The translations under genes and the position numbers were made by a program. Under the pieces are notes generated by a model. The model had not been told where the DNA came from, searched no databases, and saw only the letters and a program-made list of their open reading frames with translations. Positions 16,791-26,600 of a DNA stretch of 64,000 nt are shown piece after piece (position 1 is the stretch's first letter; each line of letters starts with the position of its first letter). This DNA is from Flavobacterium suaedae. GTDB taxonomy: Bacteria > Bacteroidota > Bacteroidia > Flavobacteriales > Flavobacteriaceae. The stretch is from assembly GCF_014642915.1 (NCBI RefSeq), contig NZ_BMJE01000004.1, positions 310,001 to 374,000 on the forward strand, read 5' to 3'.

Positions 16791-19407
16791 CGCCTAAAGG
16801 GTTTAAATTGTTTATAAATCTGAAAAGGTTTTCCGCACTTTGTTTGGTGCTTTTAAGGTTCTTATTATTAAATAATAAGGCATTATGATAGTTAGAGAAC
16901 TGTTCTATTAAATCGGTTAGTTTTTCTGTATCTAACAAGCAGGTGGAATGGGCACACTGTAATGGCAGGGTGTTTTCAAGAAAAAGAGTAAGCCTGCTTT
17001 TAAAATCGTTTCCGTTTAAAACAGGTATAAACCCGGGTAAAAACAACAGAATAAGATTGGCATATCGCTCAGTGTTATATACCGCCGTTCCACCGGAAGT
17101 ATATACTGAGAAATAATAGCTACTGTTTCCTAAGGATTTAAAGTTTTTAGCGTCAGCATTATCTATACTTACTGCTTCTAAATCGATAGCATTGCCATCT
17201 AATTGTAAAGATAAATTATCATGATTTTGATGAATAGTAGTCTCGTAATTTTCAACTGTGGTAACAGTAGCAAAACCTACTTCTTCTTTGGTTTTGTAGT
17301 GAGAACCGCTTTCAGGATTTTGGCTTATTACGATGTTGAAACGCAACTCTTTTAAAAGAAGTGGCATTTCTAAAAATATAAGCCCCTTACGTTGTTTTAT
17401 AAGCCAAAAAGCAAGCCTGTTAGTGGCTGATTTTTCATCTTTTGTGTTGGCTATAAAATCCCTGTAAAGCAGTTTAAGACCGAACAACAAGTTTATTTTT
17501 AACTCTATTCCTGTATAATTTATAAAGTCACGACTGCTTAATTTCTCTGCCCAGTCAAGAGCATTAGAGTTGAATATAAAATCTTTGCTGTAGCCTTTTA
17601 AAATTTGTTCTTCAAAATCGGCAGGAACTTCTTTAGGGATTATTCCCGAAACCTTATTTGCTGCTACTGTATTATAACTTTTATACCTGTTGTACGATAG
17701 TAAACTATAGTTTTGCAGGTACAGGCTTTTTATAATAACCTTGTCCTTAATGCTGTTGCCTGAAATTACAGTACCATCTATATAAGCGTCCATAAGCTCA
17801 GGTGACTCTCCGTGACGGGCGAGTAAATGGTCTAAAAGACTATTTCTTCTTTGCAGGTTTACATCCTCATTTTCCATTAACTGCATTAAACCCCAGATGT
17901 AGGAGTTATAAGGATCATTTTTATAAGCCTGCCAACTCTTTACTTCTTTTTCTCTTTGTGAACTCCCTGCATTATCAAAATCAAAAACATTGTTGTTTTT
18001 TAATAGTGGTTTTATGTGTGGAACATCATACAATGCCTGATAGTAATAGGTAGGAGAGAAACAGTTATATGGAACAGGGTAAGCAGGGTTTGCTTTTTCC
18101 TGAGCATCCTGCACTGCATAGTATTCTTCTCTTTGTGACGGTATTCCTGATAATGAGTTTTTAAAAGAAAACAAATTGCCCACGTTAGCCAGTTGCGAAA
18201 ACTGATTGGCTATAACTTGGTCAAAAAGGGTTAAATAGCCCTTTAACTGCCTTGATTGTGCTACCTTAAAACTATCAGAATCGTTATCTAAGGCATTAGG
18301 TCCTATTTTGTATATATCAGGGAATGTATTTTGTATGGAGTAATAGGAATTAATATCTCGGTATCGTCCTTTGGGTAATTCGGTTTGTTTTTCCACACTG
18401 GCGCCCATTAGTATATTATCATCGGGTAGATGTAGTTTTTCAGGTGTTTGTATTGTGTTGAGGTTTACTTTTCTCCCTTTGCAATAAAATTGAAGACTAC
18501 CGTTATTTACAGACTCATTAATAGCTATAGTAAGTATTTCTTCAGTTTTACACTGTATTTGTGAGTAGGTTTCGCCTTCTGCTGTAAATGTAATGTTGGA
18601 AACAGTTTCTACAGCCGATATTTTATTCAATAAGGCACTTATCTCAAAAGCTTTTAAAGAATCCTTTTTATCGCCCAGTATAGCAGTAGGAATCCAACCT
18701 CTTTGTAATAAAGGACCGTTTAAAATAGTATCTGTTTCAACTCCTTCGTTAACCAGTTGATTGTAACCAATAGGTGCAACATCAGGGAATATATACTCAC
18801 GGATAAGATGTTGCAGGGTTGTTATAACTTCCTGAACATCTTTTCCGTTTTTTATCTCTATTGTACCTGACAGCAGATACGTTTTGGGCGTTAACAGTTG
18901 GGGTTCATCAAACAACTCGCAAAGGTTTCGGCACTTATTTAAATATTGATGAGCACTGATGCAGTACGTTTTATCATTCAAGTTGGTTTGGATTGTTTCA
19001 CTAAGTTGCAGGTAAACTTTATAGTTTTTATATCCGCCGTTATAGTGCGGTACTATTACTGCATTGCCAACGCCTTCTATACCATCAATAAGATACTTTC
19101 TGTAATCTTCAATAGTTACAGGTGCGGTGGTAAGTATGTTTTCAGGCAGGTAAAACTGACTTTCAAAATCTATCTTTCCGTTTTCATCTGTGAGTATATC
19201 TGCTATCGAAAAATCATTGCAGTAACCAAGCTCAGTAAGGGCATAACAAACCTGCTCCAATATAGTAACACCGGGGTCGCTGGCATTTAGGTTTGTCCAG
19301 TCTTTACCCCCATATTGCTGTATATAAGCTAACCCTTCAGCCTTTAAAGAATCAAAGTCTTGGCTTTTGGGTAACGGAGTGTTTATTATGTGGTTTATTT
19401 TACTCAT
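16780..19407 (-). CDS. eCIS baseplate wedge protein, Afp12/Pvc12-like
   Basis: An 875-residue baseplate component. The N-terminal region has the contractile-baseplate signature SDPGVTILEQVCYALTELGY, close to that of gp6/J and Afp12-type wedge proteins, followed by beta-rich repeats (YRKYLIDGIEGVGNAVIVPHY). The middle has SRQLKGYLTLFDQVIANQFSQL, typical of this family. It lies between the larger J-like protein (4-base overlap) and the tape measure gene (11-base overlap), the same order as pvc11-pvc12-pvc14. It lacks any enzymatic domain. Together with the 1258-aa protein it should form the wedge heterodimers of the baseplate. Confidence 0.88.
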   Translation of the reverse strand: MSKINHIINTPLPKSQDFDSLKAEGLAYIQQYGGKDWTNLNASDPGVTILEQVCYALTELGYCNDFSIADILTDENGKIDFESQFYLPENILTTAPVTIEDYRKYLIDGIEGVGNAVIVPHYNGGYKNYKVYLQLSETIQTNLNDKTYCISAHQYLNKCRNLCELFDEPQLLTPKTYLLSGTIEIKNGKDVQEVITTLQHLIREYIFPDVAPIGYNQLVNEGVETDTILNGPLLQRGWIPTAILGDKKDSLKAFEISALLNKISAVETVSNITFTAEGETYSQIQCKTEEILTIAINESVNNGSLQFYCKGRKVNLNTIQTPEKLHLPDDNILMGASVEKQTELPKGRYRDINSYYSIQNTFPDIYKIGPNALDNDSDSFKVAQSRQLKGYLTLFDQVIANQFSQLANVGNLFSFKNSLSGIPSQREEYYAVQDAQEKANPAYPVPYNCFSPTYYYQALYDVPHIKPLLKNNNVFDFDNAGSSQREKEVKSWQAYKNDPYNSYIWGLMQLMENEDVNLQRRNSLLDHLLARHGESPELMDAYIDGTVISGNSIKDKVIIKSLYLQNYSLLSYNRYKSYNTVAANKVSGIIPKEVPADFEEQILKGYSKDFIFNSNALDWAEKLSSRDFINYTGIELKINLLFGLKLLYRDFIANTKDEKSATNRLAFWLIKQRKGLIFLEMPLLLKELRFNIVISQNPESGSHYKTKEEVGFATVTTVENYETTIHQNHDNLSLQLDGNAIDLEAVSIDNADAKNFKSLGNSSYYFSVYTSGGTAVYNTERYANLILLFLPGFIPVLNGNDFKSRLTLFLENTLPLQCAHSTCLLDTEKLTDLIEQFSNYHNALLFNNKNLKSTKQSAENLFRFINNLNPLGDGW

Positions 19408-22400
19408 ATAGCTTTGTTACACGTAATTTGATGTTGTCCTGCCGAAACCAGCAGCATATTTTCTTTTACAGTAGTTACGGCTTGATTTTTTATAATAGGT
19501 TCAGTGCTTACTGTTGTCCACGTTGAGAAGCTGATGCTGTTCACTTCAATTACTCCCTCAATTTTTGATATGCAGTGTAAAATTTCATCGTTGGTTATAG
19601 GGGTATCTATAGTATGCTGTTTTTCCGTTGAAGCCACCCAAGGAGAAATAAAAGTATTAATGGCTGTGTTTACTGCCTTTTGTACTGCATAGCATTCGTA
19701 GTTGCTGCCAATAACAATGTCTGCTATGACTTTTACATATTGGAAATCAAAATTGAGCACTTTAGCCGTTGTAAACGCGGTGATTTTATTCGCTAAAAAA
19801 TTATCTGTTTCTGTCTGTTCACAAACCGTTATAGCAGGAGTTAGCGCATTGGTATCGGTTATTGTATCATAATGCTTAACCACATATGAATAAGTGATTC
19901 CTTTTTTAGCGTTGTACACAGGTTTACAGAAATACACAAAAGGATACTGCTGTTTAATAATTCGTATAAAATCCTGTTTGCTTACTGCTCTTTCCTTTGT
20001 TTTAATTCGGTTGCTAACCCTTACGTTCATTAGCTTTTCATTTTCGGCTGCCTTACCGCCAAACGAAGGAAAGGGTTGCACTACAGAGGCTATTTCAGGT
20101 ATTGCATTTTGCGGTTTGGTTATACTGTTTGCTGCCAACTTCGGGGTAATGCTCACACTGTTTTGCACTGATGAACGTTGCACACAAACCCCATTAGTAG
20201 TAATAGTTATAATGTTAGTTGGCGAAAGGGCTATGTCATTTACAGCAACAGCAATATAGTAGCTGCTGTCAGGAAATAGCAGGCTGTTATTACTCATATC
20301 CTCAGGTAGGTTTACCGTAACAATACCGGGGCAGGTAAAATTATTAGTGCCATCTTTCATTACAGGTAATGCTTTCCACCCTGTCGCGCTGAAATAGTAA
20401 TAGTAAGGTTGCTGTTGTTTTAGTTCATTTTTATAGCTGGTTGCTATTTCAACATATAGGTTTAACGTGTTTGATGTTACTACATTATCCATTTTCAGGA
20501 ACATATAGCCTTTATAATATAACGGAGAGAAAAGTAGTAGCCCGTTGCTAGTATTAGTGCTTTCTGTGTTATTTATAAACTCATAGTTTTTCTCACCGTT
20601 TGCACTGTCGTAAACCTTATAGTTGCTTAAAGGCGTGTACCAAAAGCATTCAATAGGCTCGCTTGAAGAAGTTCCATCACCAAAATTGTACGTTTGCGAT
20701 GCCGTATAATGCCCTGTAAATAAAGTTAGGTTAGGTACAAACGGAACATTAGGTGTAGGAGAAGGTTTATTTTTATCATCTTTTTTAAATACTATCTCCG
20801 CATTTTTTAAAGTGACATCTGCAATAACTTTCGGGTACAAATCAGAACCGAAACCATATTTTTCCGGTGCGGTTAAAACCATTCTTATAAAACCATTAGT
20901 ACTGGAATCCGAAAACTTTAAAGGTGTTAACTGTATATCTGAATCAGGCTGTATGTTATCACTCCTTTCGCTGTTAGTGCTTTTATATAATGTTGACGGT
21001 TGCAATTCACACACTTCATTCTCAGAAGAATACTCGGTAGTAAACAGCAAAGTCCCTTCAGGAGTAACAGTAGGTGTGCATTCGGTTGGTATAGAGTAAG
21101 CCGTATCGGTAATAGTATTATCACTCGAAATACTAATATCTTCCAGTTGGGTAACATCAATATCAACCCAATTGTTTTCAAAAAGTTGCTGAAACTTGAC
21201 AGTAAAGCAATAGTTGTTGTAGGTTTCTGTTGCTTCTTTTTCTTTTTTTCTTTTTTCAATGATATGAAGTATCTTCCCTACAGCTTCCAGTGCATTTATA
21301 AGCCAGTTGTCCCCGTTATCTTGTGAAGTTGAATTATTCTCTTCAACTTCTTCATTTCCGTTAGTGCTCTCAAGCTCATATTCGTTTATGTAATTATTAT
21401 ACTGCTCGTAGTAATCAGCAAATCCATTTTTGGGTAGTTTGTCCCAGTTCAGTTCAAAATACCAAGTGTTTAAAGGCTTGCTCATCATTTCGCTGTTGCC
21501 TATAATAAAGCTGCTGTTATAGGCAGGGACAGGACCCAGTGGAGGGTAAGGCTTTTTAGTGCTTAATGCGCCGTAGTCGTTATACAGGCTAAAGTTCTTC
21601 ATGCCTGTAACGGTAACATCTATAGTAAGCTGTGTGAGTACCGGTACAGTAGTAGGGTTAGTAATTGCTTCAAACACTACTTTTAGCATAGGCCAAGAGC
21701 TTTCAATGCCGTCAGGGTGCGATGCAAAAGGCTCTATTGATGGTTGGCTGTCATCAAGTAATACATCTGCTACTAAACTTTGTGCTGTTTCGGAGTAATC
21801 AACGAACTGAATTATATCAGTAACCTCCAACCATGTTTTTTGTGTACTTAAATAATAACGAGCGTTTTTTAGTAGAGTTAGATTGTACTGCTTGTCAAAC
21901 TCAAAAGTGAAGGTTACTTTTCTTTTACCCTCTTTTAAAAGCAGCATGGGCGATGCAAATGCAATACCTGTATTTACTGTGGTAGCAGGAGAAGTTTTAT
22001 TTTCTCCGAAAGCTTCCCACGACTGCATTACTCCCTCTTCATTTTTCTTTATAACAGAAGGAGTATCTATATTTTTAAACTGTAAAGAATATAAGTCATC
22101 TTTTTGAGGTAAAACACTCATAGTGTAAGCCTCAGTAATAGTAGCGGGGTTTAAGGTGACATCTGTTGTTGTTGTAAAAAGTATGGGTTTCTTATCAGCA
22201 TCTGTCCCCGCATTAAAAGCAGTGCCTTCAGGTAATAAAAACGGATTTTTTTTAGTCAGTGTAAGGTATATATAAGCCTTATCTGCTATAGCTTTGTTGG
22301 GTTGTTGTTTTAGTATATCTCGGTAATAAAATGCAAGATGTTTATTGGCTATCCCGTTTACTTCCTTTTGATATATTTTAAGCAGGTCTACAAACGAGCG

Positions 22401-23180
22401 TACTAAAACAGTATCAGGATAACTCCCTGTTTCTTTTTTTATGTTGTCAAACTCTTTATTAGCATGGTGTATAACCGTATGGAAGAATTTAAAAACAATA
22501 TCCCCTACGGCAGTTACAGCATTTAAAATAGCTTCTTTGCTGTTTTGGTCTATAGGATGCTTTAGGTTGAGCACCTCCCAATACGGGCTTGTGCTTTTAT
22601 TCTCTTTCCATATTTTTTCCTCATATACTGAATACAGCGGATAACGATAGGTGTCTACAGGTGTAATGCCGGGTAAGGTTTGAGAAAGATATAAGTTCTG
22701 CCTAAGTGAATTAATTGCCCAGAAATAAGGGCTTAGTGTGTTTTTTGCCTGATGAATAACATACTTTTTAAGTGCATATTCTTCATCAGAAGACTGCATA
22801 TAATGTACCCAGCTTTTTATTTGGATGAATATGCCGGATAACTGGTCAAAAAGCTGGTTGAAATTAATAGCTGTTTTATACCCCTCAATATCTTTTTTTA
22901 TATAAAGCTTTAGTTTTTTATCGGTACTGCGATACAGGTTGTGGTACTTTTTAAAAGGTGTACCTGCAATGGTTGCGGTAAGAAACAAAGGGTCTTTTAG
23001 TAAAAAAGGTTTCCACGAACCATTTTGGTTGTTGTTTTCGTCATAAAAATTAATCAGCTCCGCAAAACCAGATATAAAGCTAAGCCAGTCTTTCTCCGTT
23101 CTCCCGTCAATCATATCGGGATTGGGAGTTAAAGCCTGTATTTGAGCTTGTATTGCGCTATTTTGATTAATTTTTTGCAT
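19404..23180 (-). CDS. eCIS baseplate J-like wedge protein, Afp11/Pvc11-like
   Basis: A 1258-residue baseplate protein. It begins with a helical region (KDWLSFISGFAELINFYDEN), contains several beta domains in the middle, and has the baseplate-J/gp6 segment near residues 1065-1200: VRVSNRIKTKERAVSKQDF, then IIKQQYPFVYFCKPVYN, and the terminal lobes VKVIADIVIGSNYE...VNTAINTFISPW. It is larger than typical Afp11 proteins because of extra beta domains between about residues 480 and 950. The region at 600-660 holds a Glu/Asn/Lys-rich linker (NGNEEVEENNSTSQDNGD). It starts 3 bases after the gp25 gene and overlaps the next wedge gene by 4 bases. Confidence 0.88.
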   Translation of the reverse strand: MQKINQNSAIQAQIQALTPNPDMIDGRTEKDWLSFISGFAELINFYDENNNQNGSWKPFLLKDPLFLTATIAGTPFKKYHNLYRSTDKKLKLYIKKDIEGYKTAINFNQLFDQLSGIFIQIKSWVHYMQSSDEEYALKKYVIHQAKNTLSPYFWAINSLRQNLYLSQTLPGITPVDTYRYPLYSVYEEKIWKENKSTSPYWEVLNLKHPIDQNSKEAILNAVTAVGDIVFKFFHTVIHHANKEFDNIKKETGSYPDTVLVRSFVDLLKIYQKEVNGIANKHLAFYYRDILKQQPNKAIADKAYIYLTLTKKNPFLLPEGTAFNAGTDADKKPILFTTTTDVTLNPATITEAYTMSVLPQKDDLYSLQFKNIDTPSVIKKNEEGVMQSWEAFGENKTSPATTVNTGIAFASPMLLLKEGKRKVTFTFEFDKQYNLTLLKNARYYLSTQKTWLEVTDIIQFVDYSETAQSLVADVLLDDSQPSIEPFASHPDGIESSWPMLKVVFEAITNPTTVPVLTQLTIDVTVTGMKNFSLYNDYGALSTKKPYPPLGPVPAYNSSFIIGNSEMMSKPLNTWYFELNWDKLPKNGFADYYEQYNNYINEYELESTNGNEEVEENNSTSQDNGDNWLINALEAVGKILHIIEKRKKEKEATETYNNYCFTVKFQQLFENNWVDIDVTQLEDISISSDNTITDTAYSIPTECTPTVTPEGTLLFTTEYSSENEVCELQPSTLYKSTNSERSDNIQPDSDIQLTPLKFSDSSTNGFIRMVLTAPEKYGFGSDLYPKVIADVTLKNAEIVFKKDDKNKPSPTPNVPFVPNLTLFTGHYTASQTYNFGDGTSSSEPIECFWYTPLSNYKVYDSANGEKNYEFINNTESTNTSNGLLLFSPLYYKGYMFLKMDNVVTSNTLNLYVEIATSYKNELKQQQPYYYYFSATGWKALPVMKDGTNNFTCPGIVTVNLPEDMSNNSLLFPDSSYYIAVAVNDIALSPTNIITITTNGVCVQRSSVQNSVSITPKLAANSITKPQNAIPEIASVVQPFPSFGGKAAENEKLMNVRVSNRIKTKERAVSKQDFIRIIKQQYPFVYFCKPVYNAKKGITYSYVVKHYDTITDTNALTPAITVCEQTETDNFLANKITAFTTAKVLNFDFQYVKVIADIVIGSNYECYAVQKAVNTAINTFISPWVASTEKQHTIDTPITNDEILHCISKIEGVIEVNSISFSTWTTVSTEPIIKNQAVTTVKENMLLVSAGQHQITCNKAI

Positions 23181-23183
23181 GTA

Positions 23184-23618
23184 TTATAAGTTTGTACCTT
23201 CTTTCACATAAAAAGGATATACATAGTTGTGCCTTGTGTTGGTTTGGTTGTATATGTAATAAATATCTACCTGAACCATTCCGTTAGTCTCGTCTGCAAA
23301 AGTTACTTTTACATCTTTCACAGTAATTCTGGGTTCGTGTTGTAACAGTGCATTTTTAACAGCATCGATTAATTGCCCCCTCAGGTTTTCATTCATCTTT
23401 TTAAAAAACAAAGGCTGTAAACCCGACCCGAACTGAGGTTGCATACATCTTTCGCCCATATTGGTTTGTAAAATGATGTTTATGGAATCATTTACATTTT
23501 TTTCATACCAACTCATTTCAAGTTTGTGGTTTCCTGCCGAAAAACGAACAGGAAAAGCCCAACCCGAACCAAGGAAGTGTTCTTCAATTTGGCTACTGTT
23601 ATTATCTATACTGTTCAT
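23184..23618 (-). CDS. eCIS gp25-like baseplate protein (Afp9/Pvc9-like)
   Basis: A 144-residue gp25/GPW protein that links wedge, sheath and hub in contractile baseplates. The signature is FLGSGWAFPVRF, then ILQTNMGERCMQPQFGSGLQPLFF, then LLQHEPRI. I chose the start MNSIDNN at 23618, not the upstream ATG at 23648, because the upstream choice would overlap the PAAR gene by 28 bases. The chosen ATG is preceded by AGGAGG seven bases upstream, a strong Shine-Dalgarno element that is uncommon in Bacteroidota. The gene starts 2 bases after the PAAR stop and ends 3 bases before the J-like wedge gene. Confidence 0.92.
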   Translation of the reverse strand: MNSIDNNSSQIEEHFLGSGWAFPVRFSAGNHKLEMSWYEKNVNDSINIILQTNMGERCMQPQFGSGLQPLFFKKMNENLRGQLIDAVKNALLQHEPRITVKDVKVTFADETNGMVQVDIYYIYNQTNTRHNYVYPFYVKEGTNL

Positions 23619-23620
23619 TA

Positions 23621-23923
23621 TTATCCTCCTATCATTACTGTAAAGCAACCTAATACTATAGAGCCTCCGTGAGCGGTAGAATCGCCCATTCGTGCGGCAG
23701 GCATACCGCCTATCATTACCGTTGCCGAACCTTTAATAATACTGTCAGGTGGTCCTACACATACTAAACTGTCTCCTACCCGTGCTGCGGGTAACTTTCC
23801 AATTAATACTGTTGGTTCTCCCGGACCTATTATCGGGCCACCCACGTGCGGAATAGGTGCAGGTACTGCTGGTGTTTGCATCGGGCATTCATGAAAATCG
23901 GTTAATCGTGCTGCTGGTGGCAT
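23621..23923 (-). CDS. eCIS PAAR spike-tip protein (Afp10/Pvc10-like)
   Basis: A 100-residue protein that forms the sharp tip capping the VgrG-like spike. It has the repeated PAAR motif: MPPAARLTDFHECP at the start, KLPAARVGDSLVC in the middle and GMPAARMGDSTAHGG near the end, with Gly/Pro/Ile-rich strands between. The histidines and cysteines (His11, Cys13 and later His/Cys) fit the metal site of PAAR cones. There is no C-terminal extension, so it carries no fused effector. It lies 13 bases after the spike gene. Confidence 0.95.
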   Translation of the reverse strand: MPPAARLTDFHECPMQTPAVPAPIPHVGGPIIGPGEPTVLIGKLPAARVGDSLVCVGPPDSIIKGSATVMIGGMPAARMGDSTAHGGSIVLGCFTVMIGG

Positions 23924-23936
23924 AATCTTAGTTTTT

Positions 23937-25730
23937 TTAGTTAATCATTACCATTGCACCTTTAAGGGTAAGCTCGGCTCCCCCTTGTACACTGGCACTG
24001 GCACTTCCTTCGGCAGAATATTGTACATCTGCATTTTGCTTAATGTTAAGCCCTTTTAATTGCACATCGCCTGATGATGCCTGTGCATTTATACCCATAT
24101 TTCCTGTAAGCTTAATGTTTTGGTCAGCTTCTATAGAAATGTCTTTAGGACTTTTTATAGTAATACCACTTTCGGACATGGTTATGCTGTTGCTGTTCTC
24201 ATCTTCAAGTGTAATTTTCTTGTCTTGGTCGCTAAGGGTTACTTTGTTATTACCGGGAGTAGAAATGGTAAACACCTTATTTTCGTCATCAAACTGAACA
24301 TAAATACCCGATTTGGAAACAATAGCTTTTGTTGAGTTCTTCTCGTTCGGGTCTAGCTCCTCATAAGGTTTTATTTTACTGCTGCTGTACAGGCTGCCCA
24401 GTATAACAGGAAAGCGAGGGTCTTCGTTTATAAAGCCTAATAGCACTTCGTCACCTACTTCTGGAAAGAAGAAAGAACCCGCACCACTGGTAGCATAAAA
24501 ATTAGAAAGTCTTGCCCATATACTGGTTTCTCCGCTTACTATAGGCACATTTACCTGCACACGATATTGCGAGTCCGGGTCTTCATACATTTTTTTTACT
24601 GTACCTGTAAAAAGTCCTCTTGTACAAGGTAATAGCCCCGAAGCAGGTGGCGCAACAACATCAGGCTGCTCTATAAACCACCCCTGTGGTAAACCTAAGT
24701 TTACTTTGGTAAGCCAGTTACCATCGGCAATTTCATGCTCTACACCTGAGATGATATAATCGCCATTAAAACGGTCACCCAACCCTCCAAGTGTTATATA
24801 CTTGCCGGGCTCTACTAAGTTGGTTCCCTGAAATTTTGCTTCGCCTTGTATCTTGGCATATTCGCTTTTTATTTGTTGTGCTTTAGACCAAGTGGTAAGA
24901 CTATCAGAGTCGACACTGGCAGGAGTTAATAATTGGTAATCCGAAAGCCCTACAACTTCCGATAGTTTTTTAGAAGAAAGGTTCCCCGGACCACTATAAC
25001 TGTTTGAAGCTTCGCCGCTTATTATTTCCTGAGTTTGATAGTCCCATGCGTTTGCCTTAGTACTGGCAAGCTGTGTTATCGATTCTAAATCAGCATTAAA
25101 CTCCATTAAGCCATCGCCGTAGCTAACCTGTACTACAGGAGAAGTATCAGCATCAGGTTTAAATACCGAAACTTTATTGTTTAGCGTAGTAATAATAAGT
25201 CCGTTGTTTTCGGCAAGTGCCATAATAAAATCCCAGTCCGTTACATAATACTGTACCTGTTCAGGATGTGTTTCACTTGTAGCCGTAACATCTGAAGATA
25301 TACCTGAATAATTACCAATTACAGATGAAATAATGTCGCTGTCTTTTTGTTTTTCATACGATTGACTTTTTCTGCCTACAATCATTTTTACAGCTTCATC
25401 TTTACACTCTACCTCTAAAGCAGAACCTATTAGAGCATCAATACGAACGGTTTGGCGCGTAATAATACCCGTAAAAACGGTTTTGTTTTTGGTGTCATAA
25501 CCCACCTCAATAGTTATTTTATTACCGGGAACAAAAGTTGAGGATGAACTCGCTTTAAAAGTTTGCGTGTCTGCATCTCCATCCAGTATAACCAGTTTTG
25601 CCGAACTGATTCGGTTTACCTTTTGTTCTATATTGATAGAGTGTACACTAATATCACTTGGTATAGTGCTGCCTTCTACCTTAACGTCAAAAGTAGCTAT
25701 GTCGCCATATTGTATTGTTGGTGCTGCCAT
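23937..25730 (-). CDS. eCIS VgrG-like central spike (Afp8/Pvc8-like)
   Basis: A 597-residue spike hub. Residues 1-350 form the gp27-like ring domains (YGDIATFDVKVEGSTIP; QYYVTDWDFIMALAENNGL). Residues 370-460 form the gp5 OB fold (GLFTGTVKKMYEDPDSQYRV; FFPEVGDEVLLGFINEDPRF; PVILGSLYSS). Residues 480-597 are beta-helix repeats (KITLEDENSNSITMSESGI and similar), ending in a short Gly/Ala repeat region without an added enzymatic domain. The start overlaps the LysM gene by one base and the PAAR gene follows after 13 bases. It should sit beneath the tube and carry the PAAR tip. Confidence 0.95.
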   Translation of the reverse strand: MAAPTIQYGDIATFDVKVEGSTIPSDISVHSINIEQKVNRISSAKLVILDGDADTQTFKASSSSTFVPGNKITIEVGYDTKNKTVFTGIITRQTVRIDALIGSALEVECKDEAVKMIVGRKSQSYEKQKDSDIISSVIGNYSGISSDVTATSETHPEQVQYYVTDWDFIMALAENNGLIITTLNNKVSVFKPDADTSPVVQVSYGDGLMEFNADLESITQLASTKANAWDYQTQEIISGEASNSYSGPGNLSSKKLSEVVGLSDYQLLTPASVDSDSLTTWSKAQQIKSEYAKIQGEAKFQGTNLVEPGKYITLGGLGDRFNGDYIISGVEHEIADGNWLTKVNLGLPQGWFIEQPDVVAPPASGLLPCTRGLFTGTVKKMYEDPDSQYRVQVNVPIVSGETSIWARLSNFYATSGAGSFFFPEVGDEVLLGFINEDPRFPVILGSLYSSSKIKPYEELDPNEKNSTKAIVSKSGIYVQFDDENKVFTISTPGNNKVTLSDQDKKITLEDENSNSITMSESGITIKSPKDISIEADQNIKLTGNMGINAQASSGDVQLKGLNIKQNADVQYSAEGSASASVQGGAELTLKGAMVMIN

Positions 25731-26410
25731 TAGTTGGGTTGTATTATTGGTGGGAAAATAAGTTTGCTGCCGCCTTTCAGTTTCCTGAACTTGTTTAAAC
25801 CGTTAAACTTTGCTACGTGTATGTAATAAGAATCCTCTTTCCATACCTTTTCGCATAGTTGCGGTAGTGTCATACCTTCCTCAACCGTTACTAAGTGGGT
25901 AATGTCAGGTGATTTTTGGCTGTCCTCTTTTGCTACTGTTTTAGGGTCTGTGTATTCACTAAAGCTTAATGATATTTTTGCTCTTAGCGGGCTTCCGTCA
26001 GGCTTAAAAAGCGTATACGAGCTATCCATTGAAGTAAGCACACCTTTAAAAACAATATTTTTTCCCCATTGTACTTTCACAAAGTTCGGGCGGTGAATGT
26101 CACCGTTATAGGTATATATTATCTTCTCAAGGTCACTTATTTCCTTTGCCATATCCGTACGCTTGGGGTCTATAATCCCTGTACAGTCTATAACAATATC
26201 AAAACTCAGTTTTTCGCAAGGGGTGCTTTTATATTTTTGAGAAGGAGAGCTTGTGTTAGGAGCTTGCTGTTCGTTATAATCAATGCCTCTTTGCCACTTG
26301 ATATTATCAGGGTTAACCATAAAGGTATAGGGCTGCCCTGAAAATGGCAATGAGAAACCTTCATCGGTATAACCTGTTATCTGCATGTACTCCAAACTAC
26401 CATTGCTCAT
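25730..26410 (-). CDS. eCIS LysM-domain baseplate/tube adaptor (Afp7/Pvc7-like)
   Basis: A 226-residue protein matching the contractile-system LysM family that connects the first tube layer to the spike. The N-terminal half has the family pattern YTFMVNPDNIKWQRGIDY and SFDIVIDCTGI. The C-terminal 50 residues are a LysM fold: VEEGMTLPQLCEKVWKEDSY, then VAKFNGLNKFRKLKGGSKL and IFPPI. In this setting the LysM domain is structural and does not imply peptidoglycan binding. It precedes the spike gene with a one-base overlap and follows the small DUF5908 gene. Confidence 0.93.
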   Translation of the reverse strand: MSNGSLEYMQITGYTDEGFSLPFSGQPYTFMVNPDNIKWQRGIDYNEQQAPNTSSPSQKYKSTPCEKLSFDIVIDCTGIIDPKRTDMAKEISDLEKIIYTYNGDIHRPNFVKVQWGKNIVFKGVLTSMDSSYTLFKPDGSPLRAKISLSFSEYTDPKTVAKEDSQKSPDITHLVTVEEGMTLPQLCEKVWKEDSYYIHVAKFNGLNKFRKLKGGSKLIFPPIIQPN

Positions 26411-26424
26411 ATCTTCTTAAATTT

Positions 26425-26595
26425 TTAGCGTTTATAAGTTTTATTACTGTTTTGTGTTGCTATTAACCGCTTGCACTCCTCCAGTAACTGCTTTCGCATT
26501 AGCTGAATATCGCTGTCTTTTATTGCAGCCTTTTTTTCCTGCTGTGCAGTACTTACTTCCGTTTTTATTATTAATTCTCTTATTTCTACAGGCAT
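26425..26595 (-). CDS. Small DUF5908 eCIS protein, 56 aa
   Basis: A 56-residue reading frame found by translating the gap between the second tube gene and the LysM gene. It starts ATG at 26595 and stops TAA at 26425. The sequence begins MPVEIRELIIKTEV, the DUF5908 signature seen next to tube genes in Bacteroidota contractile systems, then a charged helix (KKAAIKDSDIQLMRKQLLEE) and a basic tail. It begins 5 bases after the stop of the tube gene, as expected in this operon. The function of DUF5908 is unknown; the fixed position suggests a small baseplate or tube-assembly factor. Confidence 0.85.
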   Translation of the reverse strand: MPVEIRELIIKTEVSTAQQEKKAAIKDSDIQLMRKQLLEECKRLIATQNSNKTYKR

Positions 26596-26600
26596 AGTAA

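Noticed and set aside
25730..26410. Peptidoglycan hydrolase based on the LysM domain
   Set aside because: The protein has no catalytic domain or signal peptide, and the LysM fold is a known structural part of contractile baseplates in this gene order.
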